This document shows, one piece after another, positions 1 through 5,944 of a stretch of 17,486 nt of DNA. The notes below the pieces were generated by a model. The model saw nothing but the letters and a program-made list of their open reading frames with translations, was not told where the DNA came from and did not search any database. The DNA comes from Rhodoluna sp. Its GTDB lineage: Bacteria; Actinomycetota; Actinomycetes; Actinomycetales; Microbacteriaceae. How positions within the stretch are numbered: the stretch's first letter is position 1; the number at the start of each line of letters is the position of its first letter. Location of the stretch: positions 1 through 17,486 of the forward strand of contig JAPLAJ010000164.1 of NCBI GenBank assembly GCA_026393335.1, given 5' to 3'. A program made the translations under genes and the position numbers.

Positions 1-834
1 ACTCCAGTGACCCTAGGTCAAGAGTTCGGTGGCTATGCAGCCCAGATTAGATATGGCATCGAAAGAGTTGAATCAACTATCTCTCGTGTTGCTGAAGTTC
101 CTCTTGGTGGAACTGCAGTTGGCACAGGCATCAACACTCCTAAAGGTTTCCCGCAAGAAGTCATTCGTTTGCTAGCAGCAGAGACAAAACTGCCTGTTAC
201 AGAAGCTAGAAACCACTTTGAAGCACAAGGTGCTAGAGATGCACTGGTAGAAGCATCAGGTGCTCTTAGAACTCTTAGCGTTGGAGTTACCAAGATTGCT
301 AATGACCTTCGTTGGATGGGTTCAGGACCTAACGCTGGTATCGGTGAGCTATCTATTCCAGATCTTCAACCAGGCTCATCTATCATGCCTGGCAAGGTTA
401 ACCCTGTTATCCCAGAAGCCGTAATGATGGTTGTTGCCAGAGTAATCGGTAACGATGCAACAGTTGCTTGGGCAGGTGCGACAGGTAACTTCGAACTAAA
501 CGTAGCAATCCCAGTAATGGGTAATGCTCTTCTTGAGTCAATTAGATTGCTATCTAACTCTCTAGTTCTTCTAGCTGATAAGACCATTGATGGGCTAGAG
601 GCCAACGTTGAGCGCTCCCGAGCGTTAGCTGAGTCTTCTCCTTCTATTGTTACCCCGCTCAACAAATACATTGGCTACGAGTCAGCAGCCAAGATTGCTA
701 AGCATGCTGTGGCTAAGGGTGTAACAATCCGTGAGGCAACTATTGAACTTGGCTATGTTGATGGTGAGAAGCTAACCATGGAACAGCTAGATAAAGCACT
801 AGATGTTCTATCTATGACTAAGCCGAGTGAGTAA
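1..834 (+). CDS. fumC: Class II fumarate hydratase, C-terminal part (5' end outside the window)
   Basis: The reading frame is open from base 1 and gives about 277 residues. Class II fumarases are about 460-470 residues, so roughly the first 190 lie upstream. The enzyme interconverts fumarate and L-malate in the TCA cycle in the cytoplasm. The fumarase/aspartase superfamily signature GSSIMPGKVNP is at about nt 372-404; it carries the mobile loop with the catalytic serine. The following stretch (GNFELNV, then the C-terminal NKYIGYESAAKIAKHA segment) matches FumC rather than aspartase or argininosuccinate lyase. A GTG at nt 7 is internal, not the start. The 3' end overlaps the convergent prepilin peptidase gene by 17 bp. 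Confidence 0.93.
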   Translation, partial: TPVTLGQEFGGYAAQIRYGIERVESTISRVAEVPLGGTAVGTGINTPKGFPQEVIRLLAAETKLPVTEARNHFEAQGARDALVEASGALRTLSVGVTKIANDLRWMGSGPNAGIGELSIPDLQPGSSIMPGKVNPVIPEAVMMVVARVIGNDATVAWAGATGNFELNVAIPVMGNALLESIRLLSNSLVLLADKTIDGLEANVERSRALAESSPSIVTPLNKYIGYESAAKIAKHAVAKGVTIREATIELGYVDGEKLTMEQLDKALDVLSMTKPSE

Positions 835-1303
835 TCACCCAATAGCTTGTAGTTCCTATAAAGCTCAGTAACAGGTAAGGCCCTAAGGGGATACTTGTAC
901 CCAGGCTTACTCTTCCTTTGAAGATCAAAAGAATAATCACTGCAAAGGCCAACACAAAAGCTAAGCCAATAGCCAGTATCGGTAAATAGAGATTGAAGTA
1001 ACCAAGAATTAGAGCAAGTGCTCCAGCTAACTTCACATCACCCATTCCTAAGACATCGAAGTGATTAGCAACAATTCCTATTACTAAAACCAAAAGAGCG
1101 CAAAGAACACCAAAGAGAAACCGTGCCCAGTCCATCGAGATTATGGTGGCAACAAGCTGCGATATAAGAGCTATCGGATAGGTGGGCAAGACTAACCTAT
1201 TTGGAAGACGATGTTCTCTTAGATCTATAACAGCTAGGGGCCATGCCACCGCTAGCAAATACAGAGCGGGTATTAGAGCTAGTAATTCAGGAGGACTGGG
1301 CAC
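818..1303 (-). CDS. Short A24-family prepilin peptidase
   Basis: A polytopic membrane aspartyl protease of the type IV prepilin (leader) peptidase family, about 161 residues. The two catalytic aspartates appear in their usual contexts: D28 in DLREHRLPN and D90 in GMGDVKL (numbered from the TTG). The rest is hydrophobic, with about five or six membrane helices. The N-terminal methyltransferase domain with paired CxxC motifs is absent, so it belongs to the short form common in actinobacteria, which processes Flp/Tad or competence pseudopilins. Start choice: an in-frame stop lies just upstream, leaving TTG at 1306 or GTG at 1303. GTG is preferred because a TAACTT hexamer sits exactly 6 nt before it and there is no Shine-Dalgarno sequence. 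No pilus genes are in view. It lies downstream of phoH2 on the same strand. Confidence 0.8.
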   Translation of the reverse strand: MPSPPELLALIPALYLLAVAWPLAVIDLREHRLPNRLVLPTYPIALISQLVATIISMDWARFLFGVLCALLVLVIGIVANHFDVLGMGDVKLAGALALILGYFNLYLPILAIGLAFVLAFAVIILLIFKGRVSLGTSIPLGPYLLLSFIGTTSYWVITHSA

Positions 1304-1309
1304 CAACCC

Positions 1310-1315
1310 AAGTTA
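1310..1315 (-). promoter_or_regulatory. Possible leaderless -10 element of the prepilin peptidase gene
   Basis: TAACTT on the minus strand is followed by 6 nt and then GTG at 1303. This fits the TAnnnT -10 motif of actinobacterial leaderless transcripts, where the start codon is the first base of the mRNA. No clear -35 element is visible. Confidence 0.3.
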
Positions 1316-1352
1316 GTCAAGAAAGAGAATTCCTTCTTGAGTTTTACACAGG

Positions 1353-2705
1353 CTAGTTATCTAGAAGGCTGGTAACCATATCTGCAATAGGTGAGCGCTC
1401 TGATCTAGTTAGAGTCAGGTGAGCAAACAGCGATTGACCCTTTAGAGCTTCAATTACAGATGCAACGCCATCGTGTCTACCAACTCGAAGATTATCTCGC
1501 TGAGCAACATCGTGAGTCATGATCACTCTTGAGTTCTGTCCAATACGGCTTAGAACTGTTAGTAGAACGTTTCTCTCAAGTGATTGAGCTTCATCAACGA
1601 TTACGAAAGTATCGTGCAGTGATCGACCTCTGATGTGTGTCAGTGGTAGAACTTCTAGAAGTCCTCTATCAATTACATGCTCAATGACTTCTTTACTAAC
1701 TAGAGGTCCTAGAGTGTCAAAGACTGCTTGAGCCCAAGGGTTCATCTTCTCGGCTTCTGTGCCAGGTAGGAAACCTAGCTCTTGTCCACCAACTGCATAT
1801 AAAGGTCTAAAGACCATAATCTTCTTGTGTGCTCTGCGTTCTAGAACTGCTTCTAGACCAGCACATAAAGCTAGTGCTGATTTACCAGTACCTGCTCTAC
1901 CACCTAGAGACACAATGCCTACTTCTGGATCAAGTAATACATCGATTGCTAGTCTTTGCTCTGCTGAACGACCATGAACTCCAAAGAGTTCTCTATCTCC
2001 TCTAACAAGCTTGATTCTCTTGTCCTGAGTCACACGTCCTAGAGCACTGCCTCTTTCACTTGTGATTACTAGACCACAGTTAGTAGGAAGGTCTTTGACC
2101 TGAGGATGGTCGTAGATCTCACCATCATAGAAATCACTCATCTGGTCAGCACTTAGAGCAATCTCAGCAATACCGGTATAGCCAGAGTCAACAGCCATCT
2201 CAGCTTTGTATTCATCAGCTAATAGACCCAGAGCAGAGGCCTTGACACGAAGTGGAAGGTCTTTAGACACAACAGTGACATCAAAGCCTTCATTAGCTAG
2301 GTTTGCAGCTACCGCCAGAATTCTTGAATCGTTATCGCCTAGTTGGAAACCAACTGGAAGAACATCTGGGTTGATGTGGTTTAGTTCAACCCTTAGTGTT
2401 CCACCATCTCCAACAGGAACTGGGAAATCTAATCTCTCGTGTTTGATTCGAAGATCATCTAGGTTTCTAAGGGCTTGTCTAGCGAAGTAACCGATCTCTG
2501 GATCGTGACGCTTTTTCTCAAGCTCATTGATAACGATGATTGGAATTACAAGCTCATGCTCCTTGAAACGGAACATGGCTCTTGGGTCAGCTAGGAATAC
2601 TGAGGTATCAATGATGAAGGTCTTGATTGCCGTATCCGGCTTGACTGGTTTGGCCTTAGCAGTGGTCTTTGTGGTCTTGGTCGTAGTACTGCTGTTAGCG
2701 GCCAT
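1353..2705 (-). CDS. phoH2: PIN-domain/PhoH-ATPase fusion (PhoH2-type RNA helicase-nuclease)
   Basis: A 450-residue protein with two domains. Residues about 28-160 form a PIN-type nuclease domain with conserved acidic residues: D33 in IIDTSVFLAD, E61 in INELEKK, D124/D126 in LGDNDSR, and D149. Residues about 245-445 form the PhoH P-loop ATPase, with Walker A GRAGTGKS (269-276), Walker B VIVDEAQS (368-375) and the family's NPWAQAVFDTL segment. PhoH2 proteins of mycobacteria are reported to unwind and cleave RNA. The N-terminus (5-22) is a Thr/Lys-rich low-complexity tail. The start is ATG with GGAG at 2711-2714, inside a small hairpin. It follows uppS on the same strand. The mycobacterial partner antitoxin gene (phoAT) has no room in the 98-nt gap upstream. 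Confidence 0.9.
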   Translation of the reverse strand: MAANSSTTTKTTKTTAKAKPVKPDTAIKTFIIDTSVFLADPRAMFRFKEHELVIPIIVINELEKKRHDPEIGYFARQALRNLDDLRIKHERLDFPVPVGDGGTLRVELNHINPDVLPVGFQLGDNDSRILAVAANLANEGFDVTVVSKDLPLRVKASALGLLADEYKAEMAVDSGYTGIAEIALSADQMSDFYDGEIYDHPQVKDLPTNCGLVITSERGSALGRVTQDKRIKLVRGDRELFGVHGRSAEQRLAIDVLLDPEVGIVSLGGRAGTGKSALALCAGLEAVLERRAHKKIMVFRPLYAVGGQELGFLPGTEAEKMNPWAQAVFDTLGPLVSKEVIEHVIDRGLLEVLPLTHIRGRSLHDTFVIVDEAQSLERNVLLTVLSRIGQNSRVIMTHDVAQRDNLRVGRHDGVASVIEALKGQSLFAHLTLTRSERSPIADMVTSLLDN

Positions 2706-2710
2706 TTATG

Positions 2711-2729
2711 CTCCAATTCACTTATTGGA
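2711..2729 (-). promoter_or_regulatory. Ribosome-binding site of phoH2 inside a small hairpin
   Basis: On the minus strand TCCAAT and ATTGGA (2724-2729 and 2712-2717) can pair as a 6-bp stem around a 6-nt loop. The Shine-Dalgarno GGAG (2711-2714) lies in the 3' arm and ends 5 nt before the ATG. Folding would partly hide it. The stem is AT-rich and probably weak, so a regulatory role is only a suggestion. Confidence 0.35.
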
Positions 2730-2803
2730 ATCATGTTAGAACTTGATTAGCAAATTCTTATTTCAACACGCCTAGTGTTTTTGGTCTGTAACTAGAAATT
2801 AAC

Positions 2804-3565
2804 CTAAGCCCCGAAACGTCTATTTCGCTTCGCAAAAGCTCTTAGAGCACGAAGGAAATCTACCCTTCTAAAATCAGGCCAGAGGGCTTCCTCGAAATAG
2901 AGTTCACTGTTGCTACTTTGCCAAAGTAAGAAACCACTTAGTCTTTGTTCACCTGAAGTTCTAATAATCAGATCAGGGTCTGGTTGTCCACCGGTATATA
3001 GGTGCTCAGTGATAAGTTCAGGAGATAGTAGTTCAGCTAAATCTTCTATGCTGCTGCCAGCTTCTGAGTGCTTACGAAGAATCTGTTTCATGGCTTCAGC
3101 AATCTCATTGCGACCACCATAAGCAACAGCCAGGTTCACATCTAATCCCTTGAGATCTGCTGTTGCTTTTTCAGCAATCTCTATTCTTTCTCGAAGGTCT
3201 ACAGGAAGAGAATCTCTATCCCCCACTAGTCTTACTCGCCACTTCTTGGCTTCAGCTAGTTCAGTTGCAACATCGCCAATGATGGCTAGAAGATCATCTA
3301 GTTCATCTGTTGATCGCTTAGTTAGATTCTCAATCGAGAGCATATACAAAGTAACAACTGGAATCTCTAACTCATCGCACCAGCCAAGGAACTCATGTAT
3401 CTTCTTACCCCCAGCTGTGTGACCAATCTTTGCTTTAGCCCCAAAATTTCTCTCGGCCCAACGTCTATTGCCATCAAGCATCACCGCTACGTGCTTAGGT
3501 AGGTCAACTGAGGTTAGGTCCCCCAGGATTCCCCGCTCATAGAGCCGATAGATCAACTTACGCAT
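2804..3565 (-). CDS. uppS: Isoprenyl transferase (cis-prenyl diphosphate synthase)
   Basis: A 253-residue cytoplasmic/membrane-associated enzyme that condenses isopentenyl diphosphate onto an allylic diphosphate in cis configuration, normally to supply the lipid carrier for cell-wall synthesis. The family signatures are all present: HVAVMLDGNRRWA (25-37) with catalytic D31, GGRNEI (150-155), and PDPDLIIRTSGEQRLSGF (195-212) with the diphosphate-binding Arg/Ser residues, then the C-terminal LYFEEALWPDF. The N-terminal MRKLIYRLYERG and the divergent hlyIII neighbour match the mycobacterial Rv1086 type, whose product is a short-chain (C15) Z-isoprenyl diphosphate. Whether this one makes short or long chains cannot be read from the sequence. 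It appears to have a leaderless start. Confidence 0.93.
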   Translation of the reverse strand: MRKLIYRLYERGILGDLTSVDLPKHVAVMLDGNRRWAERNFGAKAKIGHTAGGKKIHEFLGWCDELEIPVVTLYMLSIENLTKRSTDELDDLLAIIGDVATELAEAKKWRVRLVGDRDSLPVDLRERIEIAEKATADLKGLDVNLAVAYGGRNEIAEAMKQILRKHSEAGSSIEDLAELLSPELITEHLYTGGQPDPDLIIRTSGEQRLSGFLLWQSSNSELYFEEALWPDFRRVDFLRALRAFAKRNRRFGA

Positions 3566-3572
3566 ACCTTTA

Positions 3573-3578
3573 AGGTTA
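3573..3578 (-). promoter_or_regulatory. Possible leaderless -10 element of uppS
   Basis: TAACCT on the minus strand is followed by 7 nt and the uppS ATG (3565). It is the minus-strand half of the 57-nt divergent uppS/hlyIII intergenic region. No good Shine-Dalgarno is placed for this start. Confidence 0.35.
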
Positions 3579-3610
3579 CCTGCCGAAAGCAGCCGAGAAG
3601 GCCTTAGGCG

Positions 3611-3616
3611 TAAGGT
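3611..3616 (+). promoter_or_regulatory. Possible leaderless -10 element of hlyIII
   Basis: TAAGGT is followed by exactly 6 nt and the hlyIII ATG (3623). Alternatively AAGG within it could act as a weak Shine-Dalgarno with 7-nt spacing; the two readings cannot be separated by eye. Confidence 0.35.
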
Positions 3617-3622
3617 TAAGTA

Positions 3623-4339
3623 ATGACCAACCAGCAGCCAGATCCCCTGTATCTTCCAGTAACAGAAACCGTTCCCGATACAGCCCTAGACCCTAAACCT
3701 AGCTGGCGAGGTTGGATTCACACCGGTGTATTACCAATAGTTATTGCCGGTGGCATTGTTCTTTTAGTGCTTGCCGATGGAGTCATTCCTAAGGTTGCAG
3801 CAGCTATCTTCTTTGCTTGTTCTTTCTTGCTCTTTGGTAACTCTGCTTTGTATCACCGTTTCAACTGGAAGCCAAAGATGAGAGTTGCGCTAAAGAGAAT
3901 TGACCATGCCAACATCTTCTTACTTATTGCCGGTAGCTACACACCTATGGCAATGCTCGCTTTAGAGCGAGATAAAGGAGTAGTTCTCCTTCTAAGTGTT
4001 TGGATAGGAGCACTGGTTGGAGTGTTCTTCAGAGTGTTCTGGATCAATGCACCTAGATGGCTTTATGTTCCACTTTATGTAGGTCTAGGTTGGGCAGCGA
4101 TGTTCTATATCGTTGACTTTCTAAACTTCAACGTAATAGCTATGGTTCTAATTCTTGCTGGTGGTCTTTGTTACACAGCAGGTGCTGTGTTCTATGGTCT
4201 AAAAAGACCTAACCCATTCCCAGGTCACTTTGGATTTCATGAAATATTTCATTCACTAACAGTGATTGCTTTTATGTGTCACTGGGTAGCAGTGTTACTA
4301 GTGAGCCTTAACCCACTAGTTGGATCACTGGGAAACTAG
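3623..4339 (+). CDS. hlyIII: Hemolysin III / PAQR-family membrane protein
   Basis: A 238-residue integral membrane protein with about seven hydrophobic segments between residues 33 and 232, preceded by a hydrophilic N-terminal tail of about 30 residues. The family's metal-binding motifs are all present: S74/H78 in SALYHRF, D94-H95 in IDHANIF, and H206/H210 in FHEIFHSL. Despite the name, members are better viewed as PAQR-type membrane hydrolases or receptors; the substrate in bacteria is unsettled. It is divergent from uppS (57 nt), as in mycobacteria (Rv1085c/Rv1086). Its TAG stop shares the palindrome CTAG with the stop of the next gene on the opposite strand, so the two overlap by 4 bp. Confidence 0.9.
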   Translation: MTNQQPDPLYLPVTETVPDTALDPKPSWRGWIHTGVLPIVIAGGIVLLVLADGVIPKVAAAIFFACSFLLFGNSALYHRFNWKPKMRVALKRIDHANIFLLIAGSYTPMAMLALERDKGVVLLLSVWIGALVGVFFRVFWINAPRWLYVPLYVGLGWAAMFYIVDFLNFNVIAMVLILAGGLCYTAGAVFYGLKRPNPFPGHFGFHEIFHSLTVIAFMCHWVAVLLVSLNPLVGSLGN

Positions 4340-4581
4340 CTCTGCTGCTTACGCTGTTTTGCTAGTTCCTCTGCTTCTTCAATAGCAGCCTGCTCTTCAG
4401 AGATCTCTTGTTGAATCTCATCGCGGTAACGAACCTTACGGATTCTTCTAACCATGTCGAATATTAGAAAGCCAACAATGATTGCCATGGCAAAGGTAAA
4501 TATCCAACCGACAGTTCCAGGGCTAACAGCAATCTGTTCAGCTTCACCTTCGGCTCTAAGTATCAAAGTATTGAAGTTCAT
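4336..4581 (-). CDS. Small single-pass membrane protein (Rv1083-like position)
   Basis: An 81-residue protein with one membrane helix at about residues 26-46, then a highly charged Glu/Gln/Arg-rich C-terminus (about 50-81) likely to be a cytoplasmic helix or coiled coil. No catalytic motif is visible and the function is unknown. By position and strand it corresponds to the small protein encoded beside mca in other actinobacteria (Rv1083 in M. tuberculosis); that equivalence rests on order, not alignment. The start ATG is 16 nt from the divergent DUF4307 gene, with TAAGGT 6 nt before the ATG. The stop overlaps that of hlyIII by 4 bp. Confidence 0.72.
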   Translation of the reverse strand: MNFNTLILRAEGEAEQIAVSPGTVGWIFTFAMAIIVGFLIFDMVRRIRKVRYRDEIQQEISEEQAAIEEAEELAKQRKQQS

Positions 4582-4597
4582 GAGTTAACCTTAACCT
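4582..4597. promoter_or_regulatory. Divergent overlapping promoters in a 16-nt gap
   Basis: The whole gap between two divergent start codons is 16 nt. On the plus strand TAACCT (4586-4591) lies 6 nt before GTG 4598. On the minus strand TAAGGT (4588-4593) lies 6 nt before ATG 4581. Both fit the TAnnnT -10 of leaderless genes and they share 4588-4591. There is no room for a leader on either side. Confidence 0.45.
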
Positions 4598-5014
4598 GTG
4601 CAGCAGTTACCAGAGCAAATAGCCCAGCGTTATGGCAAGAGCCCTCAGCAGGAGGGCAAAAGACGCCTTGCCATAATCATCACAGCGAGCCTATTTGCCC
4701 TTCTATTTATCATCTGGGCCAGCTGGGCGGCCCTAACTGCCAAGAACGATCCAACCTTCAAAACCACCTCATTTGAGGTCCTTGATACAACCAACACCAG
4801 TGTCAGCTTTGTGGTCACAAAGCCTGCCAATACCACCGCTATTTGCGCCATTCAGGCCCTCAAAGAAGATTATGGGGTTGTTGCTTATAAAGAAGTCATA
4901 ATCCCAGCATCAGGCTCTGAAGACGGCTCAATCACTGATGTTCCCGTCAAAACAAAGCTTAGAACTACTGAGCTAGCGGTCACAGGTCTAGTGGACCGCT
5001 GCTGGTTTGAATAG
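4598..5014 (+). CDS. DUF4307 membrane-anchored protein
   Basis: A 138-residue protein with a short cytoplasmic N-terminus ending in RYG, one membrane helix at about 23-46, and an extracytoplasmic domain of about 90 residues that looks beta-rich and holds two cysteines (C83, C135). Length, topology and position directly before greA match the actinobacterial DUF4307 family (Rv1081c in M. tuberculosis), of unknown function. The GTG at 4598 is the first possible start, because an in-frame TAA lies one codon upstream. There is no Shine-Dalgarno and the start looks leaderless. In relatives this gene is divergent from mca; here it is divergent from the 81-residue membrane protein. Confidence 0.8.
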   Translation: MQQLPEQIAQRYGKSPQQEGKRRLAIIITASLFALLFIIWASWAALTAKNDPTFKTTSFEVLDTTNTSVSFVVTKPANTTAICAIQALKEDYGVVAYKEVIIPASGSEDGSITDVPVKTKLRTTELAVTGLVDRCWFE

Positions 5015-5030
5015 ACTTAGATAAATACCT

Positions 5031-5056
5031 GCTCGGTCCCTGGACCGAGCTCTTTT
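5031..5056 (+). terminator. Rho-independent terminator between the DUF4307 gene and greA
   Basis: An 8-bp perfect GC-rich stem, GCTCGGTC (5031-5038) with GACCGAGC (5043-5050), a 4-nt loop, and then TCTTTT. It ends 17 nt before the greA start, so it probably separates the two genes or partly attenuates read-through into greA. Confidence 0.85.
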
Positions 5057-5073
5057 CTTACTTTGGAGTAACT

Positions 5074-5556
5074 ATGAATTCAAGCCCAACTTGGCTAACT
5101 CAAGAGGTCTATGACCGTTTACAGGCTGAGCTAGATAACCTCATCAACGTTGAGCGTGCTGCCATTTCAAAGAAGATCCAGGATGCCCGTGAAGAAGGTG
5201 ACCTCAAGGAAAACGGTGGTTACCACGCAGCTAAAGACCAGCAGGGCATCATTGAAGCCCGTATCTCTAGACTTACCCAAATCCTTGCTAACGCTGTTGT
5301 TGGTGAATCACAAGAAGCCAGTGACACAGTAGCCCAAGGCATGGTTATCACCATTGAACTAAATCAAAAGAAGATGGAGTTCTTACTAGGTTCAGCTGAA
5401 ATGGCAGAGAACACAGACATGAGTGTCTACTCACCAGATAGCCCAATGGGAATAGCAATCATGGGAGCCAAGATCGGTGAATCAGTTTCATACACAGCAC
5501 CTAATGGCAAGACTTTGACTGTGAAGATAGTTTCAGTCAAACACTTCGAAGGTTAG
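5074..5556 (+). CDS. greA: Transcript cleavage factor GreA
   Basis: A 160-residue elongation factor that enters the RNA polymerase secondary channel and stimulates cleavage of backtracked RNA. The N-terminal coiled coil spans about residues 8-80, with the tip motif EEGDLKENGGYHAAKDQQ (40-57) holding the acidic D43 and E46 that place the catalytic Mg2+. The C-terminal FKBP-like domain (about 85-158) ends in the typical VSYTAPNGKTLTVKIV strand pair. GGAG lies 8 nt before the ATG. Length is normal. It is the last gene of the conserved block before the RHS module. Confidence 0.96.
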   Translation: MNSSPTWLTQEVYDRLQAELDNLINVERAAISKKIQDAREEGDLKENGGYHAAKDQQGIIEARISRLTQILANAVVGESQEASDTVAQGMVITIELNQKKMEFLLGSAEMAENTDMSVYSPDSPMGIAIMGAKIGESVSYTAPNGKTLTVKIVSVKHFEG

Positions 5557-5599
5557 CTCAGGTGGTGCCGGGAAGTACATCGACAATGGACACCTCCCG

Positions 5600-5608
5600 A
5601 CTAGCAAT
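5600..5608 (+). repeat. 9-bp direct repeat, copy 1 (downstream edge of RHS module)
   Basis: ACTAGCAAT lies 8 bp beyond the stop of the candidate immunity gene. An identical 9-mer in the same orientation lies at 12139-12147, just upstream of the RHS start. Over 14 bp the copies agree at 12 positions. Confidence 0.4.
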
Positions 5609-5615
5609 CAAAAAA

Positions 5616-5927
5616 CTATTTTTTAGACTTCAAGCCGAAAAAAAATGCAATCGGCCAACTTATTGTAGACAGACACAATAGTGCCCAAGTGGACGAGCGA
5701 ACTATTTCTGAATCTTCATACGAAATCTGAAAGATAGATACAAATACGACAAACACGGAAAGAACCATTTCTTGTTTCTGCGTCCTAGTGAAAAGCGAAG
5801 AACGTGAATCGAGTGACTTCGGCACTCTTTTCTGTAGACCAATGGAATGCCAGGTCTTAATTCCAAGACCAAGTGCAAAGGTTAGCCCTATTAGAGTAAG
5901 GGGGATGCTAGAAAGAAAACTTGCCAT
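5616..5927 (-). CDS. Small three-helix membrane protein, candidate immunity protein for the RHS toxin
   Basis: A 103-residue protein of no family I recognise. Three hydrophobic segments are visible (about 4-23, 54-70 and 79-99), joined by a basic Ser/Arg-rich loop (24-53) and a short acidic loop (EDSE, 71-74). The end is lysine-rich. It starts 17 nt after the RHS stop on the same strand. Its likely Shine-Dalgarno (AGGAGA) abuts that stop, so the two are probably co-transcribed and perhaps translationally coupled. A small unique gene directly after an RHS tip is the standard place for a cognate immunity gene. The membrane location would suit a toxin acting at or across the membrane. The role is inferred from position only. 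Confidence 0.6.
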   Translation of the reverse strand: MASFLSSIPLTLIGLTFALGLGIKTWHSIGLQKRVPKSLDSRSSLFTRTQKQEMVLSVFVVFVSIFQISYEDSEIVRSSTWALLCLSTISWPIAFFFGLKSKK

Positions 5928-5944
5928 TTATTCACACTCTCCTG

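Noticed and set aside
1318..1345. TCAAGAA/TTCTTGA inverted repeat downstream of phoH2 as a terminator
   Set aside because: The stem is AT-rich and has no T-run on the minus strand, where the flanking genes are transcribed.
2771..2785. ACAC/GTGT hairpin followed by T residues between uppS and phoH2
   Set aside because: The T-run lies on the plus strand, where no gene needs ending; on the minus strand it lacks a U-tract.
5560..5624. Terminator for greA or the immunity gene
   Set aside because: Possible stems (AGGTG/CACCT and CGGGA/TCCCG) exclude each other and enclose 20-26-nt loops; the A6-CTA-T6 sequence at 5610-5624 is too weak to call.
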